From Petrolisthes cinctipes (Eukaryota > Arthropoda > Malacostraca > Decapoda > Porcellanidae), in NCBI GenBank assembly GCA_033782935.1, contig JAWQEG010000259.1, positions 1,267,501-1,331,500 of the forward strand: 64,000 bases of DNA, given 5' to 3'. The position numbers were made by a program, and so were the translations under genes. The notes under the pieces were generated by a model. It did no database searches. It was not told the DNA's origin and worked only from the letters and a program-made list of their open reading frames with translations. Below are positions 53,092 to 64,000 of the stretch, one piece after another; position 1 is the stretch's first letter, and every line of letters starts with the position of its first letter.

Positions 53092-55640
53092 TCAATAAAA
53101 CTGTTCAGGGTCCCTCACTTCTATTGCTGTGGCTTGCGTGCCTCGTGGGAGGAACTGTAGGTTCTTCACTCTCACTTCTCCCCTGCGTGGGTTTCTCTCA
53201 ATGAGACAATGCTTAAAAGGATTCCATTCCTGCCAGTCCTCATGTATACTTTGCATTTTATTCCAATTCCTTTGAAGGGCAGGGTCACCATAGTGACTCT
53301 TCTGCACCAACATACTCAGTTCCTTTTCTGACTCTGCCACTAATGCCGTATCATCAGCAAACAGTAATTAGTAAATATTAAACAACCATGGTGACATCAC
53401 ACAGCCTTGACAGAGTCCCACCTTTACTGGGAACCATTCACTCACGTTTCTTCCCACTCTAACACACGCTCTACTGTTCACATAGAAATTTTTCACCCCT
53501 CTCAATAATTTCCCCCGCAGCCTGTACAACTGCAAAACCTTCCACAATCCATTTCTATCAGTTCTATCATATGCTTTTTCGAGATCCATAAATGCCCATA
53601 CTACTTCTTTACTTTTCTCTAAATACTTTTCACACACCTGCCTTACTGCAAATATCTGGTCCACACAACCTCTTCCTCTCCTAAAGCCACCTTGCTCTTC
53701 ACCAATCACAGTATCCATACCTCTCTGACTCTTAGCAGCACCTTCCCATACAGCTTTCCTAATACACTTAACAAGCTTATACCCCTGAAACTCGTACATT
53801 GGTATCTATCTCCTTTCCCTTATATAAATGTACTACACAAGCACTCACCCAATCTATTGGGACCTTACCAATGTCAAAACACACCATCAACAATCTTACC
53901 AACCACTCCATCATACTTTTTCCATCATATTTCAGACATTCTACTGCGCATCCAACCAAACCTGAAACTTTCCCTGTTTTCATCTCTCTCATTGCCTCAT
54001 CCACCTCCTTTCTTATCGGCTGCTCATTTAATCCCTCCAACCTGTTTACTTCATTTTCCCTTCCAAACACAACAATCTCAGCTTCTCTATCCTCATCAAA
54101 ATTCAGCAATCTCTCAAAATACTCGGCCCATCTCCTCTCAACTGCCTTCTTCTCAACCAGCATGGTACATCCTCTGCTTTCACCCTTTCCTCTTTCCCTA
54201 ATGTCCCTTTCCTTATCCTCTTGACTCACCATGGCCTTCCAGAACATTTTCTTATTTTCCTGGAAATATTCAGTTAACTTTCCCCCCCACCTATCATCTG
54301 CCCTCACTTTAGCATCCCGTACAGCTCTCCTTGTTCTATTTTTCTTCTCTTTGTAACACTCATACGATTCCTATGTGAACAGTAGAGCGTGTGTGAGAAT
54401 GGGAAGTAACGTGAGTGAAAGGTTCCCAGTAAAGGTGGGACACCGTCAAGGCTGTATGATGTCACCATGGTTGTTTAATATTTATATGGACGGTGTGTTA
54501 AGAGAGGTGAATGCTAGGGTGATGGAGAGAAGACTGAGATTGGTGGACAGCAAAGGTAGAGAGGTGGGCCTAAACCATACTTCAAACGCTCGCCTTTTTT
54601 CCACTATAGCTGCCTTAACTTCCTCACACCACCATTCACTACCCTTCCTCAAACCACTCCCAACCCGTCTCCACCCGCAAACCTTCTCCGTACATCCTAC
54701 TATTGCCCTTTTAAACATTACCCATTCTTCCTCTACTTCACCTGTCCTCTCCCTTACTCCATTCCAATTCCTAGCAATCTCCTCTTGATACTCAACATCT
54801 TTTTTTTCTTGCTCAACTCACTCACCTTTAAAGCCCTCTTTACTCCTTCGCTATTTCTTGATACCAGTCCTAAACCCACTCTTACCCTACCCTCTCCTAG
54901 GAAAGGTCCGAAATAACCCCCTCCCCTTTCCCCTTCAATACTCTAACATCCAACAAACACTGTAAAGCAGTCTTTGACACTACCACATAGTCCATCAAAG
55001 CTCTATCTACCATTCTCTCATTTATCTGTCTTACCCACGTATATTTATATATTTCCTTTTTTTTTATTATTATTATTTCCAACTACTAGCTCTCTCTCTC
55101 AACACATAACCCTACCATTCTTTCACCACTCTCATATATTCCCGGCACCCCATACCTACCTACAACCCCATCTACTATCTCATCCCCCACTCTTGCATTC
55201 AAATCTCCCAAAAGTACGACGTTCACTTTCTGCCCAAAACTCCTCCAATTCACTCCAAAACCACCTCATTCTCTCCATTCTCTCCACCTCATCCCTCTCA
55301 CTTCCCGGCCCATACGCACTCACAAACACCCATGTCTCCTGACCAAATTTTACTCTCACCCACATCAACCTTGCCGACAACTCCCTCCACTCCACCACAT
55401 TCCGATTCACTTCGGCGCTCAGAATCAAAGCCACTCCTTATACCTAGTTATTCCCCTCTCCACCCCTGACACTCTACCACTCACACAACCAAACTCAAAT
55501 TCACCCTTCCCTTTCAACTTTGTCTCACTCAATGCCAGTACAGTCTTCCCCACTGCCGCGTTCATCACTCCAGCGTTGTCAATGTGTGTAATCCACAAGG
55601 TGTGAACTTCCAGTGTCGTCGACTCTAGTATCCGAAACAC
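53092..55640 (-). pseudogene. LINE with endonuclease and RT, internally rearranged
   Basis: On the minus strand, endonuclease pieces come first (VLALSETKLKGKGEFEFG near 55545; WVFVSAYGPGSERDEVER near 55330). A linker follows (WWCEEVKAAIVEKRRAFEVW near 54620), then RT (KYDGKSMMEWLVRLLMVCFD, IGEEQGGFRRGRGCVDQIFA, FMDLEKAYDRTDRNGLWKVL with motif A near 53580, LCQGCVMSPWLFNIY motif B near 53400). The catalytic FADDTALVAESEKEL region (about 53365-53330) follows directly because the segment between motif B and motif C is deleted. There is no RNase H. The clade is not assigned. Many frame breaks. Confidence 0.82.
54369..54575 (+). pseudogene. Inverted RT fragment inside the LINE
   Basis: This plus-strand piece reads NSRACVRMGSNVSERFPVKV, HRQGCMMSPWLFNIYMDGV and VNARVMERRLRLVDSKGREV. 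It is the same RT region as 53380-53500 on the minus strand but extends further, covering the part deleted there. It sits between the minus-strand linker and RT. It is either a second insertion or an inversion of a duplicate. Confidence 0.82.
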
Positions 55641-57314
55641 ACAGCAATATGATTCATGTCAGTGGGAAGTTGATTGAGGGGTGGTGGGCGCTTGGATGTG
55701 GTGTTCTATGGAGGCAGGGTATGGAACTGTAAGCTGTAATGCAGAAGTCTTGGCTAGGTGCTATTTTTATGAATGCTCAATATAGGTCAAAGATAATAGT
55801 AACACTTGGTGGAGTTTTTGTTTCATGTTCTACATCATAACGATAATGATAGTTACTGCAGGTAAGAATAATATCTTTAGTGTGGAATTTAAGCACGTCA
55901 CAGTGTTGCTATAACATTCCACACCACCATTAGTCCCTACAGGTCAAGATAGGCTCGTTGCTTCAAGTTAGTCATTGCATATTAATATGGTATTTATTTT
56001 GTGACGATGACGCAGATTTGTCAGTAACGGTTCTAGGACAGTTTGCTACTGGACATTTCGCTCCCGGACACTTTCTTACCGGCTATCTTGTTACCGGACA
56101 ATTCGTTACTAGGACAATTTGCTACTTTGTCATTTCGCTACCAGTGTATGTAGTAAAAGTAAAATACATTGATAAATGATAAATTTATTTCTAATATATT
56201 CTAAAACCATTTCTTATTTCTTATTTTGTCTATTATCAGGTAAAACCATAACATCTATAATTATATAAGATTCAGTAAAAAAAAACAAGTATGTAACACT
56301 TATTTAGTCTATTATCAGGTACAGTCGCGGCACTTTGTCCTTGACCAGGGTGTAAGGGGAAGTCTGTTCAAGGACTATGTGCCGCGACTGTACAATCAAA
56401 ATATTTTTATAATTAAAAGTTGAAGTTAAAAGTTTAGTAATATATACTGTTAATGGATGGTAAAACAAATTGACAAATGAGAAAAAATGAAGTTAAAAGT
56501 GTTTTAAGTTATGAGCAATTCCACGAAGATATTGTAGTTTATTTGAAGGTTCATACTGTTCTATTAATTTCTTTACACGCTGATCGGCTTCCCTGTATTT
56601 TTTCTTCGAGACTACCCTGTCTCCACGGTTGAGATGGGCAATTCTTGTTCTACTGAGAGCCTCTTCATTTTTCAGAGCAGTTATAAGGGACCAAATATTA
56701 GGATGTACTCATAAAAGTAAAGACACCCCCAGGCAAGACACCTTTTAAGTGGTGTGATATCGGTTCTGGTAACATTGTACAGCTAGTCACACTCCCGAGA
56801 GGCCCACCCAGCGTTGTCAATGTTGGCCGAGATAACCCCGAAACACTAGTTGTGAGCTCTGCTCGCTCGAACCATTCACTGGTGGAAGGGAGAAGTAAGG
56901 AGGGATTTGAGGAGGGTAGGGGGGGTGTCTATACAAGAGAGGTGAGAAATTATTCTTGGGAAGGTGAAAAATGAGTGGAAGCCCAGTTATCAATTATTTA
57001 TATACCGACATTCGTGTCAATTATTAACATCATTAAATGTAAGATTAAGTTTTTAATATTATGATGTAACACAAAAACAACCGAGGTAATATTATTGTAT
57101 ACGGTATTTTTTCGTATAATATTCAATGGTTATCATCAAGCACTAAACGCTGAAAAATACTTACACAATAACTGAAAAAGAATCATGAACCAGAATGCTC
57201 TTTATTAAATGAAGCAAATGTGAATACCTTTATATTACATGTGTCAAGTGTTGATACCACTAACACACGCTTCCATTTCCCCCGTATCTACCTAACAGTT
57301 TATAATCGTGTCAA
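55641..57314. other. Unassigned DNA with a degenerate 23-base tandem repeat
   Basis: At about 56030-56145 units of the type ggacaatttgctaccggaca recur with much variation (tttcgctcccggacactttc, attcgttactaggacaattt). No gene was recognised elsewhere in the stretch apart from the mini-element at 56322. Confidence 0.5.
56322..56390. mobile_element. 69-bp TA-flanked inverted-repeat mini-element
   Basis: It begins cagtcgcggcac and ends gtgccgcgactg, with a TA dinucleotide on each side (56320-56321, 56391-56392). Pairing extends 24 bases inward with three mismatches (ctttgtccttga against tcaaggactatg). The TA duplication and CAG...CTG ends suggest a deleted Tc1/mariner-type element. Confidence 0.7.
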
Positions 57315-58422
57315 ATATCAAGGCTGTCATTATCCCTCACGTGATAGCAACCTTGTAATATTCTGAATACTTTTAATAATAGCCTGTTGTATTGAATGAT
57401 TGGAATTTGACTATGAAACCCTTTTTTTGTCATTTGTCTCTTGGTAGCAAAAATTATTATTTGGTCTGTATCTCTCTTCTCCGTGTGTATTTCTCTTTTC
57501 TGTGTGCATGTAATATACTTATATAATTATATAAGCCAGTACACACACACATAACATAATAATGTTGGTAACAGAGGTTCTATTGGTGTTATCTGTCATG
57601 AGTTGCGAGAGAAGTATATTCATAATTATTTAAACATTGTAATAGTTCCATCAAGTAATGCATGGGATGCACAGTTGAGGTTTCATCGGACATGTTAATA
57701 AAGAAGCTGGCAACTATTTTCAACATTTCTTAAAATTAAACTTTATTGAAGGCGTGTTAAGGTCTGAAATCTTGTGTTTCCCATCATACAACACCTTCCC
57801 AATACTCACACCGTTGTATTTGATGCCGTATTCTGCTACAAGGTTGATATTAGTGTGAATTTCCATATACACTCTACCAATACTCACACCGTTGTATTTG
57901 ATGCCGTTTTGGTCTTTACTGTCTTCTGCTACAAGGTTGATATTAGTGTTAATTTCCATATACACCTTGTCTTGTGAACTGACTGACTGCACCACCTTAC
58001 ACATCAAGTCATCAGGACTGCCAACATGTTGGAGAGGGGATATTTCCACACTCAGTCTTCAATACCCTTACCAGTTTAGTGGTTTTCAACCAACTCATAA
58101 TCCTCTTGGAGTATCAAAACTAATTTGGGCTAACGAGACTATAGAGTCAACGTCAGTCTCTACTTAATGCAAAAAAAAAAAAAAAAAAAACAGTTGACAA
58201 GCCTGTGGGTGCCAGACGCAATCTCCCTGGCCTCTGCTCACATGTATTATCTGCCAAAATAAAAAAAAATTGCTAACTAGAAACAGATTAAATACTGAGG
58301 GATTTATAGTAAATTATCAAACAGCACGTGTTCACTATATTCAATACAACGAGCTATTATTAAAAGTATTCAGAATATTACAAGGTTGCTATCACGTGAG
58401 GGATAATGAGAGCCTTGATATA
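57315..58422. repeat. Region between ~83-base inverted repeats
   Basis: Bases 57315-57397 are the reverse complement of 58341-58422 with few mismatches (tcattatccctcacgtgata, gcaaccttgtaatattctga). The enclosed 0.94 kb holds one ORF. It may be a small DNA transposon carrying captured sequence. Confidence 0.6.
57720..58045 (-). CDS. Unrecognised ORF with internal tandem duplication
   Basis: About 108 codons end KFNFKKC at a TGA. The peptide has two copies of a ~27-residue unit (VYMEINTNINLVAEDSKDQN and GIKYNGVSIGR, then VYMEIHTNINLVAE and YGIKYNGVSIGK), encoded by an ~87-base tandem duplication in which the second copy (plus-strand 57815-57875) lacks 27 bases or so. In-frame duplication and deletion with conservative changes suggest it was once translated. 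Upstream in frame there is a stop near 58058, so it would need an acceptor (gtattgaag) or is a fragment. I do not recognise the family. Confidence 0.35.
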
Positions 58423-58634
58423 TATATATATTTTTTTTTTTTCTTTTTTTATTAATTGCGCCGTAGCGTCAATCAACAGGCAGGCAACAATACATACTGG
58501 TAGGCGGGACCCATGAGAACACAACGACTACAACCACACATACACACGCACACGCGCACACACACCACACACACACATCACGAAAACATAACAGAATGGA
58601 GCACAAGCACACAGACAAATATCTACATTATGAC

Positions 58635-60512
58635 CTATTTAAATCCACCAAAACGAGGGTGGCGTACCAGAAGTTCCTCCAGAACCTGGTGGTTCAGCAG
58701 GTGTCGACAAACCACATCAAGTGGCAGGCCCTGGGGCAGCAAGTGTCGGACAGTGGGGCAGGCCAGGCAATAGTGCTCTATAGTGTTAGCACGAGGCGCT
58801 CGACACAAGCGACACTCAGTGAAGGGAGGCTCACCCTGCACCCTAGCAACCTGCCATGGTGGACGGTAGCCAAGCCTCAAACGAGCAGAGACTATATTGT
58901 GCCTCCGAACCATGAGGCCTCGACGACGGTAGGAATATTTGTGACGGCACACAGACTCATAATGTGTGATGGAGATGTTGAAGGGCCTCTCTGCATCCCT
59001 GCGTTGCCGTACAGGGAGGAGAGCGGCGGAGCGGACTTTAGAGAGGTAACATGTCATGGAGGAAGGACGTCCAACACCACGAGGAGGCAGATGGCAGGCT
59101 TCCTTTGCGAGTCTGTCAACTGTACCATTGTGACGTAAACCTACATGGGATGGCACCCATAAAAATTTGACAGTCAAGTTACGATGACGCAATAAGGACA
59201 AAAACGATAAAATCTGCTGAACAACAGTAGAGTGTGTGGGCTGAACACTAGAGAGAGAATGAAGGGCAGGTCTGGAGTCACAAAAAATGGCAGCATTCAC
59301 TCCACGTTGACAAACAAGACTAACAGCATCCAGAATGGCATACAGTTCACACAATGTTGAGCTAGAGTGGTTACAGAGACGACGGCCAACCCAGCCCCCT
59401 AGAGGTGACTCCATGTCAGGTGAGAAAACGGCACAACCTGCTGCACCATCCACTTGCATTGAGCCATCAGTGTAGAGGCAGTATGGATCTGTGATGGAGG
59501 ACGTCACTGTTTCTATGTGTTCCAGAGCCAACTGCCGCTGTAGAGAAGGCAGTTCCGACTTGGAAGTAGGTGTGAAGCTCACATCAGGTGTTGGTAGCAT
59601 CCACGGAGGGGGTCCTGGGGGGACGTCGGCCACCATTATATCTATATTAAGACTACGGAGCATAGAGGAAACAGACCTTATAAGAGTACGTCCAGCAGGC
59701 AGTATGGGAGGGACCGGGTAGTTTGGTCTAAGAGAAGTCCTGACTAACTGAGAGTAATGGGGTGAAAGATGTGGGAAATGGAGGCACTTGACAGTAAAAC
59801 AAGTAACATTAGAATAAATTCTCTCCACTAACGGGGGAAGACGCAACTCACGCTGCATATTCACTATCCTGGTCGACATTGGACAACCGAGAATTATTCT
59901 CATTGCTCTATTCTGAAATTTTTCTAAAGTTTCAAGAGTAGCCCTGGGAAGTTGAATCAGAGCAGGGGAGAGGTAATCAACAACTATAAGGATAAAGGCA
60001 ATATAGATAGTCCTGGCTACTGGGATGGAGATGCCCGAGGAGTTGTTAGTGAGCCATTGAAGTGGCGTAAGTCGGCGCTGGAGACGACCCAATAAGTCCT
60101 GGACAATGGGATGGTCTTGAGGTCTGGCAGGGACAATTGGCCAAATATTGACTGGTGCGCCCAGGTAGCGATACTGGGAACACATGGGAATGACAGTCCC
60201 TCCAATGGTGAACACTGGCCGAGCTTGAGGAAGGCGGCAGGTGAATATTCTGCTCTTATCTGGGGAGACAATAATGCCACAGTGAGAGGAGGACACAGAG
60301 AAGGAGTCAAGAAACCGCTGGAGATCCCTTGGTGAGGTAGAATGAACACAGATATCATCAGCATAGCACGTAATTGTAGTTCCATGTATATCAGGGAGAG
60401 AAGTGAGCAGCCGATGCATCAGAATATTAAATAACAATGGGCTGAGAACACCCCCTTGAGGCGTACTAAGATAAAAACTGCGCAAAGGACTGAGCGCACC
60501 ACTGAAAAACAC
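58635..60512 (-). CDS. LINE ORF2: RT second half, RNase H, zinc knuckle
   Basis: The 625-codon frame carries RT motif B (LSTPQGGVLSPLLFNILMHR), motif C with the catalytic ITCYADDICVHS (about 60365) and the thumb. An RNase H domain follows: YTDGSMQVDGAAGCAVFS (about 59450), CELYAILDAV with the catalytic Glu, FCDSRPALHSL with the Asp, and FLWVPSHVGLRHNGTVDRLA with the last His/Asp. A C-terminal zinc knuckle, CRLCRAPRANTIEHYCLAC, comes before the stop. RT with RNase H and a terminal knuckle fits the I/R1-like LINEs. The upstream half is in another frame, so this is the downstream part of one interrupted ORF2. Confidence 0.9.
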   Translation of the reverse strand: MFFSGALSPLRSFYLSTPQGGVLSPLLFNILMHRLLTSLPDIHGTTITCYADDICVHSTSPRDLQRFLDSFSVSSSHCGIIVSPDKSRIFTCRLPQARPVFTIGGTVIPMCSQYRYLGAPVNIWPIVPARPQDHPIVQDLLGRLQRRLTPLQWLTNNSSGISIPVARTIYIAFILIVVDYLSPALIQLPRATLETLEKFQNRAMRIILGCPMSTRIVNMQRELRLPPLVERIYSNVTCFTVKCLHFPHLSPHYSQLVRTSLRPNYPVPPILPAGRTLIRSVSSMLRSLNIDIMVADVPPGPPPWMLPTPDVSFTPTSKSELPSLQRQLALEHIETVTSSITDPYCLYTDGSMQVDGAAGCAVFSPDMESPLGGWVGRRLCNHSSSTLCELYAILDAVSLVCQRGVNAAIFCDSRPALHSLSSVQPTHSTVVQQILSFLSLLRHRNLTVKFLWVPSHVGLRHNGTVDRLAKEACHLPPRGVGRPSSMTCYLSKVRSAALLPVRQRRDAERPFNISITHYESVCRHKYSYRRRGLMVRRHNIVSARLRLGYRPPWQVARVQGEPPFTECRLCRAPRANTIEHYCLACPTVRHLLPQGLPLDVVCRHLLNHQVLEELLVRHPRFGGFK

Positions 60513-60529
60513 ACGGGAGGTCCTGTTAC

Positions 60530-61695
60530 TCAGGTAGCCTCGAATCCGCCGTAATAGATACCCTTTATCCCAAAGTCAACCAGTTGATCCAAAATGACGT
60601 CTCTATTAGCAACATCGAAGGCACTTCGAAGGTCAATGAAGGCCACCACACTGTCCCTGTTAATGCGAGTGTACAGGTCGACTAGGCAGTGGTGTGTGCT
60701 TCGCTGGGGAAGGAAACCAAACAGCCATGGAGAAAGGCGATCTTGCAGTCTGTACATGAGACGATTGAGTAAGATTCTCTCCATAACTTTACAAAAACAG
60801 GAAGTCAGGGAAATAGGCCTGAACTTCGCAGTGCCGGGCTTAGGGATGGGTATCATTGTGCTGCTGGTCCAGGCTCGTGGTACACAACCATCACGAAGAC
60901 AAAGATTGTACAGTCGAAGTAGAGGGTTCCCAGGAACTTGTTGAAGTAGGCGCAGCACAGCATAAGTAATACCATCATCACCAGGGGAAGAAGCTCTACC
61001 CCGAGAGAGAGCACCTCGCAACTCCTCCTCAGTTATCTCCTCTGCATCATCGTCATCATCTTGCAACAGAGCAGACATTAGACGTAGCCGATGGACAGCA
61101 GCACGGGAAGTGAGTGCATCTTGTATGTGGATGGGTAGACTGGCTGAGGTAGATTGTTCTGACCAGGCATCGACAAGTTGTTGGGCATAGTCGGCGGGAG
61201 TGTGATGACGAGCAGTGGCCGGTGTCTTTTTAACAACCCGACGGATGAGGTGCCACATAGAAGCCACACTTGTTTGCTGGTTGATGCTGTCCGTGAACCG
61301 CTGCCAAGACTCAGTGTGAGCACACTCCTGCAGGGCAACTAAAGCGTCCCTAGACATCTGGTAACGATGAAGCAGGTCAGGGGTTGGGTTGGCTTGAAAC
61401 AATAGGCCATCACGTTCAGCCTCCTCCTTAGCCTCCTGTATACGTGCATCCAGCGTCCAGGAGTGGGCAGTATGGCGATGCTGGAGGTGTGGCCGGGAGA
61501 CGTATAGCCTATAAAAGTCATGAGTAGCAGATACAAGATCAGAGTACAACTGTTCAGCTGATGATATGTCAAATGTAGGGAATACATGGGCCATGAATAA
61601 GATGTAAGTCCGGCAATATTTAGGGGGCACAGCAATACGCAAACGAGTGGCTGAAGCACTTGACCCAGCAGGTAGAGAATAAGACAAAATACTAC
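60530..61695 (-). pseudogene. LINE ORF2: linker and RT first half
   Basis: The frame starts at the truncation (ILSYSLPAGSSASATRLRIA) and runs through the endonuclease-RT linker. It then enters the RT: ASSPGDDGITYAVLRLLQQV, TMIPIPKPGTAKFRPISLTS and FCKVMERILLNRLM, FLPQRSTHHCLVDLY and motif A in SVVAFIDLRSAFDVANRD (about 60600). A 1-base insertion near 60555 shifts out of frame after VDFGIKG; the next frame continues with GYLLRRIRGYLSNRTSRVFF. Apart from this, no stop occurs. The protein lacks its endonuclease domain. Confidence 0.88.
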
Positions 61696-61716
61696 AGTTA
61701 CAGCGAATCTACTCAA

Positions 61717-62794
61717 AGATTCCTTTTTGGTTAAAATCCGATTTGGTAACTTTATTCTCTGGTTATCATTCTCATTATATTCAATAATTCAGTAAATTCC
61801 CCCTTCCCAAAAACCATCAATCATTAAAATCACACAACGTATATCTGTAAAAATAAAGTCACAACTCTTACTCCACGACTTGCCTAATGCATGAATTATG
61901 TATGCTAGAGGATTTCACGTTAGTACAGAAATGAGAGTCAACTCATTGCCAGCAGGAATACCAACCCCACAGTACAGTCATACATGTAGCATCGATCTTT
62001 TTTCAGCAGGATCTAGCCAGCAATGCCGATACTTTTTTGGGAGAGTGTACAAATTCATATGAATCAGGTTCTGAGTTTTGAGTGTAGAGTTCATGTGTGC
62101 GGGCTTTTGTGTGTTTGCTGAGCGAGGTTGAGTTCGTGTGAGAGTTCAAGGGTTCGATGTTTCATACCGAGTTGAAATGGTACAGACTCTCCACCTCTCT
62201 CCAGCATTCGCCTACCCTCGGTCTAGCCTTTGTAGTGGTCAGACCTAGTCCTCTCTGAGCACAGCGACAACAGTTACCATGTACTGTCCGTGGAGCTACC
62301 CTGGTTTGCCCGGACCTCTCACCAGCAGTACTCTGTTGTCTCTCTGATTTAATGCAGTCTAGAGTAAAGTAAATTTGCAGCGGTTTGCTGCACTGCTTTG
62401 GTTTTGCTGGAGGATAACCAGTAGTGTAGTAAAGTAGTTAGTTGCTCCCCACACCAGACCCGCAGCCCTCCCTGCCCCAGGGGAAACCCTGTGGTAGTGG
62501 GGCCCAGTAGTCTGGTGCATCATTTGGGAGCCTCTTTTTCTTAACCAAGAACAAAAACCCAGAGAGCCGAGTCATCCTCCCGGGAATGCCTTGGTGAGGC
62601 AGCTGCACCCGGGGGGCCATGGCAATAGGCCCCTGGATGGGTCGGGCCACTTGGTCCCGGAGGGCACTGGCGTGAGGTCCCTCAGAGCTAGACTCCACTA
62701 CCTCGTAGACTCATAGAGTGTGTCGGCATAGAATTCTCAATAATCGATACCCTGGTCTTAGTAAACATTGCACCCTGGGTAACACCCCATTTTA
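61717..62794. other. Unassigned DNA
   Basis: A GC-rich stretch at 62450-62710 (ccctccctgccccaggggaa, gggcactggcgtgaggtccc) stands out from its AT-rich surroundings and could be the 5' leader of the LINE fragment that follows. No RNA gene or protein was recognised in it. Confidence 0.35.
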
Positions 62795-63530
62795 CTATTG
62801 TGGACTCTTGGTTAACAGGGGTTAAATCCCGGGTGCCGAAGGCGGAGGTACACCAGAGGTTTCGAGAAATAATTGTTAAGCATCTTTCATATTTCCATCT
62901 GTATACCGACGGCTCCAAGACGGATGAATGTGTGGGTGCAGGAGTGTGGTCGACCGAATGGCAGATGAGATTCACGCTGCCGAATCACACATCGATTTTC
63001 CTTGCTGAGCTTTTTGCTACCGATAAAGCTTTGGATTTTTTCCTATCGACGACCCACGATAGGATAGCTACCTTTACGGATTATTTAAGTTCACTTAAAG
63101 CTATTAAATCCTTGAATACTACTAACAATGAAATACAGGGTGATATCGTTAGTAAGCTGTTTAGTGCCAATAAGTCAATCAAGCTAATATGGGTACCATC
63201 ACATTATGGTATCTATGGCAATGAACAGCTGATATATTAGCCGGATCAACTGTTGATCTGGACCTTAGCATAGTCCGTACGGATCTCAGGTGTTTGTGTC
63301 CCTCATTAAATCTCGAATTCATCTCCTGTGGCAAAGGCAGCGGACCAGACTTGACATTAGGAACAAGATTAAAGAAATAATAGAACCCTGGGCTACATCA
63401 TAATGGCGTAGCCGAAGGGACGAGGTAGTGTTGGCCCGTCTCTGGGCCCATGCCACCAGAATAACCCACCTCACTCTATATATCAATAGAACTTTTTCCC
63501 CCAGGTGCCCCTCATGCCAAGTAATAATGT
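62795..63530 (+). pseudogene. LINE RNase H fragment
   Basis: The frame (62800-63240) reads HLYTDGSKTDECVGAGVWST, IFLAELFATDKALDFFL with the catalytic Glu, DRIATFTDYLSSLKAIKS (the usual Asp-Ser replaced by Asp-Tyr) and IKLIWVPSHYGIYGNE. After the stop at 63238-63240 the C-terminal region continues in other frames, with RRDEVVLARLWAHATRITHL and PRCPSCQ (63415-63520). It is a Jockey/R1-type RNase H tail distinct from the other LINEs here. No RT is attached. Confidence 0.8.
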
Positions 63531-64000
63531 CAATAACATAATAATTATCTATTGTTGTTTTGTAAGACATATGAGGGCATCGGACTAAAATAAAATACCT
63601 TCAACAGAAAAGTATGACTTTCACTATAGAAAATGTTTTATCAGATAACAAGGGAATTATAAATAAACTGATGAGTTTTCTGAGGGATACAAAACTTTAT
63701 GACCTTATAAATTATAGATTGATATAATAAAACGGAACCATTGGTTTAATGACCTTTGGTATTATGCCACTGGTTGATAGCCAATAAATCTAACAAGTAG
63801 TAGTATTCGCCTACCGTCCTTACTGGCGACCGGACTGAGTGAGTTTCTTCCCCACTACCTGTGTTTATGTGAACAGTGATTGGTGAGATTATATTTTTAT
63901 ATATTTCTTAGTGTCTTGTTTATGTTGTTTTGTTAGTTGAGTGTAGTTATTACTATTTATATAATTTGTTGTACAGTGTAGGTGGCGGTGCCTGTGTCTG
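63531..64000. other. AT-rich DNA, no feature recognised
   Basis: No supported ORF or repeat to the window end. Confidence 0.4.

Larger units (their letters stand above)
58430..61716 (-). mobile_element. LINE with RT and RNase H, 5' truncated, near intact
   Basis: The 3' end is an A-rich tail (58430-58450 on the minus strand) after a ~185-base untranslated region. The copy is truncated on the 5' side near 61700, within or just after the endonuclease. It has one frameshift in more than 1,000 codons, so it is among the youngest insertions in the window. Confidence 0.88.

Noticed and set aside
53692..54224. Plus-strand Ser/Pro-rich ORFs of 141-169 codons
   Set aside because: Antisense shadows of the minus-strand LINE RT.
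62450..62710. 5S rRNA or snRNA gene in the GC-rich block
   Set aside because: Sequence compared with what I know of these RNAs shows no matching conserved core.

Overview
This is animal genomic DNA, very probably from a decapod crustacean. Coding sequence is split by GT-AG introns, there are long AT-rich stretches with (TA)n, (GA)n and (CA)n microsatellites, and most recognisable protein sequence belongs to transposable elements. DIRS and Penelope retroelements, arthropod-type TTAGG motifs and two copies of a tRNA-type SINE whose body resembles one I associate with decapods all point the same way. I see no bacterial genes, operons or CRISPR arrays.

The one host gene I can defend is an ionotropic receptor (variant ionotropic glutamate receptor) on the minus strand. 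Five exons can be read (28892-29047, 18492-18657, 17703-17944, 12262-12446, 10899-11129). All four exon junctions are compatible in phase, and the exons run from the region before the ligand-binding domain through S1, TM1, the pore and TM2 into S2. The introns are 0.8 to 10 kb and the larger ones are full of retroelements. The N-terminal region, the rest of S2 and TM3 were not found.

Layout. 1-6350: a decayed plus-strand DIRS retrotransposon (gag, RT/RNase H, tyrosine recombinase) split by a 1.16 kb non-autonomous DNA element. 7.6-10.5 kb: minisatellites, a tRNA-like SINE head and a MITE carrying CCTAA repeats. 12.6-15.1 kb: a Penelope-like element with RT and GIY-YIG, broken by a perfect 36-bp-arm palindrome. 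15.9-17.3 kb: an ORF1-only, poly(A)-tailed retroposon next to a second Penelope fragment. 18.9-23.5 kb: nested minus-strand LINE fragments with two SINE insertions bounded by clear target-site duplications. 25-27.6 kb and 30-32.75 kb: two copies of one RNase H-bearing LINE family. 32.75-33.6 kb: a Penelope fragment. 33.6-40.26 kb: a second, less decayed DIRS element on the minus strand whose gag-pol region contains three phase-compatible GT-AG introns, and whose RT core is deleted. 42.5-46.5 kb: a hAT relic, a Helitron with both termini and a non-autonomous hAT-like element. 49.4-52.0 kb: a region bounded by ~143 bp inverted repeats that holds a DDE transposase relic, the second MITE copy and a ~197 bp hairpin. 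53-55.6 kb: a LINE with EN and RT containing an inverted fragment of itself. 57.3-58.4 kb: an unrecognised ORF between ~83 bp inverted repeats. 58.4-61.7 kb: a nearly intact RT/RNase H LINE. 62.8-63.5 kb: a further LINE RNase H relic.

Nearly all element ORFs carry stops or frameshifts, so the window is best read as receptor-gene introns and flanking DNA built up by successive nested insertions. The most unusual signals are the intron-bearing DIRS gag-pol, the palindromes and fold-backs, and the TTAGG-carrying MITE. Coordinates of element ends without a stated duplication or terminal repeat are approximate.
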